Below are positions 16,917 to 24,304 of a DNA stretch of 52,796 nucleotides, piece after piece. Each line of letters starts with the position of its first letter. The stretch's first letter is position 1. The stretch is taken from NCBI GenBank assembly GCA_964636675.1, contig CAZWUO010000006.1, positions 1 to 52,796 on the forward strand, written 5' to 3'. The stretch comes from JALUUH01 sp964636675. Lineage in GTDB: Bacteria; Pseudomonadota; Gammaproteobacteria; S012-40. Below the pieces are notes generated by a model that worked only from the letters and a program-made list of their open reading frames with translations, did no database searches and was not told where the DNA came from. The translations under genes and the position numbers were made by a program.

Positions 16917-17594
16917 TTATAGCTTCGATTTAAACTCGAATGTGAAACCATTCAACTCAACTGTTGGTTGCCATGTATCATAACTTGTTGCCCTGATTCT
17001 TTTCGCAATTTCATTTTTTGACATATCTGGTGTAATTTTACTTAACTTATTGAATTCTGTTCGTGTAAATGGTTTTCTTGTCCACTGTTCGTTTGACTTA
17101 GGTAATTCTTCATTATTCAGTATCTTTCCCAGTATTTCATAGAACAATACAAGCTGAAATTCATATGTTCTTGAAAGAAGAGTATCAACATTATCTTTTG
17201 GATAGACTGGAAATCTCTTTACATTAATAATATTACCTGTATCAACGGTTGCAGACATGTGATGGCTAGTTACCCCATATTCTTTCGCATTTTCGTATAA
17301 TGCAAAATTAGTGCATCCAATTCCTGGGTATTCTGGTGATGCAGGGTGAAAATTAATAGCAGCGATTTTTACTTTTTTTAATAGATACTCAGGAATAATC
17401 CATCTTGATAAGTAAGATATTATATAATCGCCATCCCACGAGCCAATGTTTTCTGGCAGCCTATCCCCCCATTTCCCCAAGTAGGCGGTAACATTTTCAA
17501 AATTATTTTGGCAAAATTTCAATGCTTTTAGAGAATAATCATCCTTCTTTTTTCCAAGAAATAGTATTCTTTCTCTGCTCTGATCTGCTCTCAT
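16917..17594 (-). CDS. sugar N-formyltransferase-like protein
   Basis: 225 residues, GGAG nine bases before the ATG. It has the formyltransferase fold of methionyl-tRNA formyltransferase and ArnA: the catalytic triad Asn-His-Asp is seen as INFHPASPEYPG (N and H, about residues 79-90) and ATVDTGNII (Asp, about 115). It is shorter than Fmt and lacks Fmt's C-terminal tRNA domain, while a short C-terminal extension ends in YDTWQPTVELNGFTF. Such stand-alone enzymes use N10-formyl-tetrahydrofolate to formylate amino sugars for surface polysaccharides. The matching aminotransferase and dehydratase are not in the window. Base composition is strongly A/T-rich, and transposase remnants flank it, which points to horizontal gain. 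Confidence 0.78.
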   Translation of the reverse strand: MRADQSRERILFLGKKKDDYSLKALKFCQNNFENVTAYLGKWGDRLPENIGSWDGDYIISYLSRWIIPEYLLKKVKIAAINFHPASPEYPGIGCTNFALYENAKEYGVTSHHMSATVDTGNIINVKRFPVYPKDNVDTLLSRTYEFQLVLFYEILGKILNNEELPKSNEQWTRKPFTRTEFNKLSKITPDMSKNEIAKRIRATSYDTWQPTVELNGFTFEFKSKL

Positions 17595-17627
17595 AAATTA
17601 CTCCAGTTTTAAGCTATCAAATTATTT

Positions 17628-17915
17628 TTAGTTTTTAATATTAAAGGCAAATTTATCATCTAGATTGTATTTTTTTCCTGCACAGATTTTCCTAGAAAGC
17701 AGCTTGATTTTTTCAAGATAATGAATCAAGGTTAGAGAATTGATGGAGTCCTTTGCTAACAGAACAACGGCATGACTCAATCTCTGAAATGAAACGAATA
17801 ATTTTTTACGCTCCATCAGTCCTTTAATATTTTCGCCAAAAATGATATGTATGGTAAAGCTTGCAATAATAGATGACAGTATAAGTAATTCAATGATGTT
17901 GTTGTTTGATGTCAT
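17628..17915 (-). CDS. hypothetical small membrane protein or fragment
   Basis: A frame of 95 residues from the ATG at 17915; a TTG at 17927 would add four. A hydrophobic helix (IIELLILSSIIASFTIHIIF) is followed by a basic, helix-rich tail. No family is recognised and no clear ribosome site is seen. It is 33 bases upstream of the formyltransferase on the same strand and equally A/T-rich, so it could belong to that cassette or be a truncated remnant. Confidence 0.4.
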   Translation of the reverse strand: MTSNNNIIELLILSSIIASFTIHIIFGENIKGLMERKKLFVSFQRLSHAVVLLAKDSINSLTLIHYLEKIKLLSRKICAGKKYNLDDKFAFNIKN

Positions 17916-17927
17916 TTTTTCATCCAA

Positions 17928-18570
17928 GTATAACGAACGTTTGTAGACCTCAAAAATGAATTCGATTTGCGAATGTATTCGATAAAGCGAATGCCTGGCG
18001 CAGGCAGATACTTTAAAGTTGGTGATATATCAATGGTATTTTTATTGTTCCGTCATCTAATGACTCGATAACATCTTGGGTCATCGCTATTGCCAATAGG
18101 TCATGTAACGTGTTTTAAGTCTATTTCTGGACAAGTATTCCCAGTATGCACCCTTGCTTATTTGAATTTCAAACGTACAAATTATGAATCTTCTAATAGT
18201 TTTCAAAGAAGAGGTTTTCGTATCCTTGATGAAGCAAAAAATAAAACCAGGGACAGTTTGGTTCGCATACCTTGTGTAGGTAGCACTTGCGCAAATATTT
18301 TCTTGAGGACACTGAGGATATTACCTTTTCCCTCGGCGAACTCTTTTTTTCCGGGAAATAACTTGTTTGCACAAATAATTAACGGAATTTAAAGGAGTTT
18401 ATCCATGGCTAATTGATATATCATCAAGTTAAACGTTAAGCCATTGAATATGACATAGTTTATCCTGATTTAATACAAAAAGGCACATTTAAAGCGCTTT
18501 ATGTGGATGAGGTCGGAATATTCGGCGGTCCTAAGCGATGCAACTTCTCTCAGGTACAACGCGCTTGTAA
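17928..18570. other. decayed stretch without a convincing gene
   Basis: About 640 bases of A/T-rich sequence. A plus frame at 18090-18392 opens on a TTG without a ribosome site and has no recognisable content. Around 18433-18540 a stretch reads EYDIVYPDLIQKGTFKALYV and onward, which looks once-coding, but its frame begins right after a stop. Probably remnants of lost genes. Confidence 0.4.
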
Positions 18571-18873
18571 GCGCTGGCAGATAAGCTTAAAAATGTTTCG
18601 AAGGCTGCCAGAATAAGCGGTGTATCTCGCGACACAATAATATATAGGCATAGAAAAATTCTTGAGGCGAAAGATCCTCAGGGGCTTAAGTGGCAGATTG
18701 ATAAAGATCATTATCATAAAAACCGAGCTGATGATAATTTGGGAAATGCCGTCATCAAATTTTCACTGCAGGGCTCTCATTTAGGCCAAACTCAAATGTC
18801 TCAAGTGTTGCGACATTTGAGTTTGGTAATTAATCTGCCAGTTTTCCTTGGTAATGAAACTAATACACTCTAG
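18571..18873 (+). mobile_element. IS481-type transposase N-terminal remnant
   Basis: An in-frame stretch of 100 codons after a stop reads ALADKLKNVSKAARISGVSR and DTIIYRHRKILEAKDPQGLK, then a linker with HKNRADD and NAVIKFSLQGSHLGQTQMSQ. This is the helix-turn-helix and linker pattern of IS481-family transposases. The usual continuation (VSPAGVRSIW followed by the DDE catalytic core) is absent. The frame ends at a TAG at 18871-18873. A 15-bp perfect hairpin (18786-18800 with 18812-18826) sits near its end. The start codon is also missing, so it is a dead fragment. Confidence 0.65.
18825..18867 (+). repeat. imperfect direct repeat, right copy
   Basis: Matches 16869-16911 at 37 of 43 positions, in the same orientation. 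It forms the last codons of the IS481-type remnant. Weaker similarity extends about 25 bases upstream of both copies. The two copies bracket the formyltransferase cassette. Confidence 0.6.
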
Positions 18874-19007
18874 GGTTATATTTGTCAGCATTTGCCGAAA
18901 GCCATGGTCTGTAATTCTCCTTTCTTCCCTCAGTTAGGAGACTAATGATAGGCAGTTACACAGATTTCAGTACAGTCTCCTTTAGGATATTGTAGTGGCT
19001 TATTGTT

Positions 19008-19355
19008 TTAAGGAGCGACAGTGCTTAACAATGTATTGACTGAGGAATCGTTTGCGTCGCCATGTGCGTCAAGTGCAAGGTAAGGGTTTGCATTAATGGC
19101 TAATTTAATTTTTTCGGCCATTTCCACTGCTTGACTGGTGTTTTCGAGTAAGCGTTCATCCGGAATTTTGCTTTCCGCTTTATTCAAGGAAGTAACCGTG
19201 CTTACGTCATCTTGAAGTTGCAGCTCAGTATTCGATATTTTAGAGGAAACATCCGCCTGGGCAAGAGCTTCGGAGGATTTAGCATTTTTTTCCGGTTTTT
19301 TGACATCACTGTGCGCATTGATATTTGATGAACTGCCAGGAATTTGTATAGACAT
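19008..19355 (-). CDS. hypothetical small acidic protein
   Basis: 115 residues with a Ser/Lys/Asn-rich, probably disordered N-terminal half and a helical C-terminal half (ENTSQAVEMAEKIKLAINAN, then SSVNTLLSTVAP). No signal peptide, membrane helix or Cys. The layout is loosely like FlgM- or FlaG-type small flagellar proteins, but there is no motif to support that and no flagellar gene nearby. It has long gaps on both sides and is probably a single-gene unit. A real gene is likely from its regular composition; the function is unknown. Confidence 0.55.
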   Translation of the reverse strand: MSIQIPGSSSNINAHSDVKKPEKNAKSSEALAQADVSSKISNTELQLQDDVSTVTSLNKAESKIPDERLLENTSQAVEMAEKIKLAINANPYLALDAHGDANDSSVNTLLSTVAP

Positions 19356-19556
19356 AATTATGTCCCCCGCAACCTTAAACTAAAAAAGTTTTACTTACTG
19401 ACTAATATCGGATAGATATTTGTTTGTTTTATGCATGATCTTGAATTTGTGACAAATATCTCACTTTTAAGCTCAATATTTCTCAAAACCGATTGAAATA
19501 CAGTAAATCGTGGTTAATCAAGGCCATACTCATATACGCCTGTTTTGTGTTTAGCA

Positions 19557-20429
19557 TTATTTTGCTAAAGCTTGCGCGAGACAGTGGCCAAGTTCCGTGG
19601 GCGACTTAGTGGTATTAACGCCGACTTTTTCCAATGCCATAAATTTTTCTTCTGCCGTGCCTTTCCCACCCGCAATTATCGCGCCGGCATGCCCCATGCG
19701 TTTACCTTTGGGTGCAGTGACCCCGGCGATATAGGCGACCACAGGTTTGCTCACATTGGACTGAATAAATTCAGCTGCTTCTTCTTCGGCGGTGCCGCCA
19801 ATTTCTCCTACCATGATAATGGATTGAGTTGCTGGGTCGGCTTCGAATAAGGCGAGTGCATCAATAAAGGTGGTGCCCGGAAGTGGGTCGCCTCCAATAC
19901 CAATACAGGTGCTTTGCCCCAGGCCAATGTCCGTGGTTTGTTTTACGGCTTCATAAGTTAATGTACCTGAGCGTGAAACAATGCCTACGCTTCCAGGCTG
20001 GTGAATAGCGCCGGGCATGATGCCGATTTTACATTCGCCTGGGGTAATAATGCCGGGACAATTAGGGCCGATGAGTCTAGCGCCAGCTTCACTCACAATC
20101 ATGTTAGTCACTAGCATATCTAGCGTAGGTATACCTTCAGTAATGCAAACGATGAGCTTAATCCCGGCATCCGTCGCTTCGAGTATCGCATCCTGGCAAA
20201 AAGGCGCGGGCACATAGATAACACTTGTCTCAGCTTGGGTGGCATCAACCGCATCTTTTACGGTATTGAATACGGGTAATCCGAGATGTTTTTGCCCGCC
20301 TTTTCCTGGAGTGACTCCGCCTACCATTTTTGTACCATAAGCAAGCGCTTGCTCGGAATGATAGGTGCCTTGTTTGCCAGTGAATCCCTGGCAAATAACT
20401 TTGCTGTGTTTGTTGACTAAAACGCTCAT
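19557..20429 (-). CDS. sucD: succinyl-CoA synthetase alpha subunit
   Basis: 290 residues, standard length. The N-terminal CoA-binding domain has GFTGKQGTYHSEQA (about 16-29). The phosphorylated active-site histidine is H247 in KRMGHAGAI, matching His246 of the E. coli enzyme, and the phosphate-binding GEIGGTAEEEAAE segment is at about 208-220. With SucC it converts succinyl-CoA to succinate with formation of ATP or GTP. Its ATG overlaps the sucC stop by four bases, so the two are translationally coupled. It is the last gene of the sucA-sucB-lpd-sucC-sucD operon. Confidence 0.97.
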   Translation of the reverse strand: MSVLVNKHSKVICQGFTGKQGTYHSEQALAYGTKMVGGVTPGKGGQKHLGLPVFNTVKDAVDATQAETSVIYVPAPFCQDAILEATDAGIKLIVCITEGIPTLDMLVTNMIVSEAGARLIGPNCPGIITPGECKIGIMPGAIHQPGSVGIVSRSGTLTYEAVKQTTDIGLGQSTCIGIGGDPLPGTTFIDALALFEADPATQSIIMVGEIGGTAEEEAAEFIQSNVSKPVVAYIAGVTAPKGKRMGHAGAIIAGGKGTAEEKFMALEKVGVNTTKSPTELGHCLAQALAK

Positions 20430-21595
20430 TGCTCATCTCCAATCGCTGCAACGGCTTTGCGTGCTGCAGCATTCAAATTTTCTGCCGCAATAATACTGAG
20501 GCCACTTTGTGACAGCAGTTCGCGGCCTTTTTCTGCGTTATTACCTTCGAGGCGTACGACAACGGGGATGGTGATACCAACCTCTTGTACCGCGCCGATA
20601 ATGCCTTCAGCAATCATGTCGCAGCGAACGATGCCACCAAAAATATTGACTAATACGGTTTTGACACTACCGGCGGACAAAATGATTTTGAACGCTTCAG
20701 CGACCCGTTCTTTGGTTGCAGTGCCGCCTACGTCTAGAAAATTGGCGGGGTTGCCACCGTGTAATTTTATCAAGTCCATGGTTGCCATGGCGAGGCCTGC
20801 ACCATTAACCATGCAGCCGATGTTTCCATCTAAATGAATATAATTTAAATCCCATTCTTTAGCGTGTACTTCACGTTCATCTTCTTGGGTAATATCGCGC
20901 AGTTTTTCGAGTTCAGGATGCCGGTATGTTGCGCTATCATCAATATTTATTTTTCCATCAAGACATAATAAATCCCCTTGTTGGGTGACTACCAAGGGGT
21001 TGATTTCAACCAGGCTGAGGTCTTTTTCTATAAACAGAGTTGCTAATTGGCCAATCAATTTGTTGAGCTGCTGCATTTGGTTGGCGTCCAAGCCTAAGCC
21101 AAAGCCAAGTTGGCGTCCTTGGAATGCTTGAAACCCAACGCAGGGATTTATCGCGACTTTCAGAATTTTTTCGGGTGTTTCGGCGGCGACTTTTTCAATG
21201 TCCATGCCGCCTTCAGTCGAAGCCATGATAACAACTCGGCGCAAAGAACGATCGATAACCGCACCCAGATAAAGCTCACGTGCAATATCACAAGGCTCTT
21301 CTATCATGACTTGGTTAACCGGTTGTCCATCGGCATCGGTTTGCAAGGTAACCAGCCGCGTACCTAATAAAGATTGAATGGTGGCCAGTGCATCCTCTTT
21401 ATTCTCGACAAGTTTTACGCCACCTGCTTTGCCTCTGCCGCCGGCATGTACCTGGGCTTTAATGACCCATTTTCCACCGCCGAGTTGTTCGAGTGCGGCA
21501 TCGGTTTGTCCAATGTTGGTTATAATTTTGTTATTTGGAACCGGTAAGCCGTAATTCGCAAACAATGCTTTGGCTTGGTATTCGTGTAGATTCAT
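20426..21595 (-). CDS. sucC: succinyl-CoA synthetase beta subunit
   Basis: 389 residues. An ATP-grasp domain at the N-terminus (MNLHEYQAKALFANYGLPVP; KAQVHAGGRGKAGGVKL near 46-62) binds the nucleotide. The C-terminal CoA-ligase domain includes CMVNGAGLAMATMDLIKLHG and NFLDVGGTA, then VNIFGGIVRCDMIAEG. It works with SucD in the TCA cycle. It lies 21 bases after lpd and overlaps sucD by four bases. All family landmarks are present and nothing looks damaged. Confidence 0.97.
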   Translation of the reverse strand: MNLHEYQAKALFANYGLPVPNNKIITNIGQTDAALEQLGGGKWVIKAQVHAGGRGKAGGVKLVENKEDALATIQSLLGTRLVTLQTDADGQPVNQVMIEEPCDIARELYLGAVIDRSLRRVVIMASTEGGMDIEKVAAETPEKILKVAINPCVGFQAFQGRQLGFGLGLDANQMQQLNKLIGQLATLFIEKDLSLVEINPLVVTQQGDLLCLDGKINIDDSATYRHPELEKLRDITQEDEREVHAKEWDLNYIHLDGNIGCMVNGAGLAMATMDLIKLHGGNPANFLDVGGTATKERVAEAFKIILSAGSVKTVLVNIFGGIVRCDMIAEGIIGAVQEVGITIPVVVRLEGNNAEKGRELLSQSGLSIIAAENLNAAARKAVAAIGDEQ

Positions 21596-21616
21596 AGTTG
21601 TCCCACCTATTAATGA

Positions 21617-23068
21617 TTATTTTTTCTTGGCTTGTACTGCATGTATGGCACGATTATCAACGGATAATGCGGCTTCGTGTAAGGTTTCCGACAGCGTGGG
21701 ATGGGCAAACATGGTCATCGCAATGTCTTCACTGCTGGCGCCAAAATCCATTGCTAGTTTTGCCTGCATGATGAGTTCTGAGGCTTGTGGGCCTATGATA
21801 TGTACACCTAAAATACGATCTGTGGATTTGTCTGCTAGTGCTTTTACAAAACCTTCGGTATTTGCAGAGGCGCGCGCGCGTCCATTGCTCGCAAAAGGAA
21901 ATTTACCTACGTTATATTCAATGCCCCTTGATTGCAATTCTTGTTCAGTTTTCCCTAGCCATGCAATTTCTGGATCAGTATAGATTACCGCAGGAATCGT
22001 CGTATAGTCCACATTCGCTTGATGCCCTGCGATGAGTTCGGCGACCATAACGCCTTCCTCTGATCCTTTATGTGCTAACATTGCGCCGCCAACGACATCA
22101 CCAATTGCAAAAATACCTTTGACGGACGTATGACATTGTTCATCGACTTTGATAAACCCTTTTTCATTCAGTTCGATACCAAGGTTTACATCAAAAATAT
22201 TCTTGGTATTGGCATCACGACCTACTGCTACGATTAATTTGTCTGCTTTATAGGTGATGTCTTTGCCATCTTCTTGGTAAGAAATTAGGACTTTTTTAGC
22301 TTCGACCTTGCAGCGTGTAATTTTAACGCCCGCTTTAAGGTCTAAACCTTGTTCGGTGAATAATTTTAATGCTTCCGTGCTAATATCTTTGTCGACTTCG
22401 GGTAAAAAATTTTTCCGCGATTTTAATAACACAACCTCAGATCCAAGTCTGCGCCAAACGCTGCCTAATTCGAGGGCTATTACCCCTGCGCCGATGAGGC
22501 ATAAACGTTTGGGTACTGTAGTGAACTCAAGTGCCCCGGTTGAATCAACAATGTTCTTGTGATCAAGGGGGGCTAATTTGAATTCTTTTGGCAAAGAACC
22601 GGTGGCAATAATAATATTTTCAGCGTGAATGGTTTGTGGGTTTTTTTTATCAAACAGGGTAATTTCAACTTGTTTGTCGGCAAGTATTTTTGCGCGTCCG
22701 GAAATAAATGTAATTTTATTCGCCATAAAGAGTGCAGCGACACCGCTGGTCAACTCTTTGACTACTTTGTTTTTTCGTGCATGCATGGTCTTCAAGTTTA
22801 ATTTGACATCACTAATATTGATGCCATGTTCCTGTAAGCCATATTTTGCTTTGTGATATTGTTCGGATGAATCAATCATTGCCTTAGACGGGATACAGCC
22901 TACATTTAAGCATGTTCCACCGGGCGAGGGGTGGTTATCTTTGTCCTGCCAGTCATCCACACAAGCGGTTTTTAAGCCAAGCTGTGCGCAGCGAATGGCT
23001 GCGACGTAGCCGCCCGGCCCGGCGCCAATGATAATGACATCAAACTTTCCCTGGTTATTTTTTGGCAT
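21617..23068 (-). CDS. lpd: dihydrolipoamide dehydrogenase (E3)
   Basis: 483 residues. FAD-binding GxGxxG at 15-20 (IIGAGPGGYVAA), the redox disulfide in GGTCLNVGCIPSK (C53 and C58), a second Rossmann motif for NAD (LIGAGVIALELGSVW near 187) and the C-terminal dimer-interface catalytic motif AHPTLSETLHEA. It reoxidises the lipoyl group of SucB and passes electrons to NAD. Here it is encoded between sucB and sucC, so this copy probably serves the 2-oxoglutarate dehydrogenase complex. In E. coli lpd sits instead with the pyruvate dehydrogenase genes. Pyruvate dehydrogenase is not in the window. Confidence 0.96.
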   Translation of the reverse strand: MPKNNQGKFDVIIIGAGPGGYVAAIRCAQLGLKTACVDDWQDKDNHPSPGGTCLNVGCIPSKAMIDSSEQYHKAKYGLQEHGINISDVKLNLKTMHARKNKVVKELTSGVAALFMANKITFISGRAKILADKQVEITLFDKKNPQTIHAENIIIATGSLPKEFKLAPLDHKNIVDSTGALEFTTVPKRLCLIGAGVIALELGSVWRRLGSEVVLLKSRKNFLPEVDKDISTEALKLFTEQGLDLKAGVKITRCKVEAKKVLISYQEDGKDITYKADKLIVAVGRDANTKNIFDVNLGIELNEKGFIKVDEQCHTSVKGIFAIGDVVGGAMLAHKGSEEGVMVAELIAGHQANVDYTTIPAVIYTDPEIAWLGKTEQELQSRGIEYNVGKFPFASNGRARASANTEGFVKALADKSTDRILGVHIIGPQASELIMQAKLAMDFGASSEDIAMTMFAHPTLSETLHEAALSVDNRAIHAVQAKKK

Positions 23069-23109
23069 AATGCTTCCTGGTGCTTCATTAATACTTTGTT
23101 GTACACGCG

Positions 23110-24282
23110 TTAAACATCCAGCAATATCCGCGCAGGATCTTCCAGTAAATCTTTAATCGTCACTAAAAACTGCACGGCTTCACGCCCATCAACGATTCGG
23201 TGGTCATATGATAATGCAAGATACATCATTGGGCGGATAACGACTTGTGCATTTTCAGCCACTGGGCGTGGTTGAATTTTATGCATGCCCAGGATAGCGC
23301 TTTGCGGTGGATTGAGTATTGGAGTGGATAACAACGAACCAAAAACACCGCCATTAGTAATCGAAAATGTTCCTCCGGTGATTTCTTCTAGATCCAGTTT
23401 ACCTGTTTGCGCACGCGCACCATAGTCGCGAATTTGTTTTTCGATTTCAGCAATATTCAGCGTATTTGTATCACGTAAAATAGGAACCACTAAACCACGT
23501 GGTGATCCAACGGCAATACCAATATCGTAAAATCCATGATAAACAATATCCGCGCCATCAACGGAAGCATTAACTTCTGGAAATTTGCGCAAAGCTTCGA
23601 CACATGCTTTAACAAAAAAAGCCATAAACCCCAAGCGTACCCCGTGTGTTTTTTCGAAAACATCGCGATAACGGGTGCGCAAATCCATAACAGCCTGCAT
23701 ATTGACTTCATTAAACGTGGTTAATATGGCTGCGGTGTGTTGTGCATCAACAAGACGTTCCGCAATACGTTTGCGCAACCGCGTCATGGGCACACGCTTT
23801 TCTTCACGTAAGCCTATAGACGTCGCTTTACTCTGCCGAATAACATCCTCTTTGAGAATTCGTCCCCTTTTTCCGCTGCCGGCGATGGTGGAAGTAGGTA
23901 TACCTTGCTCAGACATTAATTTTTTTGCTGCCGGCATTGCCTGAATTGCGCTTTTTTCTTGCGGGGTATGACTTGTGGTGATTGGGTTCTCTGGAGTAGA
24001 CTCTAGGGCTGCCGCCGCTGTTTCTGCTTTAGCTCTTGCTGCTTTAGAATTATCAATGTTAGCGATAGGTTGATTCGATGCAACGATTTCTCCCTCAGCC
24101 TCAATAATTTTTCCAATGATGCCACTCGTGGGTGCAGGAACTTCAAAGACGACTTTATCGGTTTCAATTTCGGCAATGATCTCATCCTCAAAAACAATGT
24201 CGCCGTCTTTTTTATGCCAACAAATGATCGTGCCATCGGTCACTGATTCCGGAAATGTAGGAACTTTTACTTCAATAGACAT
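23110..24282 (-). CDS. sucB: 2-oxoglutarate dehydrogenase E2, succinyltransferase
   Basis: 390 residues. An N-terminal lipoyl domain has lipoylated K43 in EIETDKVVFEV. After an Ala/Glu-rich linker comes the E3/E1-binding domain (AMPAAKKLMSEQGIPTSTI, about 114-150). The C-terminal catalytic domain ends with YDHRIVDGREAVQF, holding catalytic H361 and D365. The single lipoyl domain fits SucB rather than AceF. It transfers the succinyl group to CoA and forms the core of the complex. It lies 22 bases after sucA and about 40 bases before lpd. Confidence 0.96.
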   Translation of the reverse strand: MSIEVKVPTFPESVTDGTIICWHKKDGDIVFEDEIIAEIETDKVVFEVPAPTSGIIGKIIEAEGEIVASNQPIANIDNSKAARAKAETAAAALESTPENPITTSHTPQEKSAIQAMPAAKKLMSEQGIPTSTIAGSGKRGRILKEDVIRQSKATSIGLREEKRVPMTRLRKRIAERLVDAQHTAAILTTFNEVNMQAVMDLRTRYRDVFEKTHGVRLGFMAFFVKACVEALRKFPEVNASVDGADIVYHGFYDIGIAVGSPRGLVVPILRDTNTLNIAEIEKQIRDYGARAQTGKLDLEEITGGTFSITNGGVFGSLLSTPILNPPQSAILGMHKIQPRPVAENAQVVIRPMMYLALSYDHRIVDGREAVQFLVTIKDLLEDPARILLDV

Positions 24283-24304
24283 GCTTCAACCCTTTCATAA
24301 TCGC

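Noticed and set aside
18090..18392. 100-codon plus-strand open frame
   Set aside because: TTG start, no ribosome site, no recognisable domain, and it lies in decayed A/T-rich sequence between remnants.
19008..19355. FlgM or FlaG assignment for the small acidic protein
   Set aside because: Only a loose pattern of a disordered start and helical end; no motif and no flagellar genes nearby.
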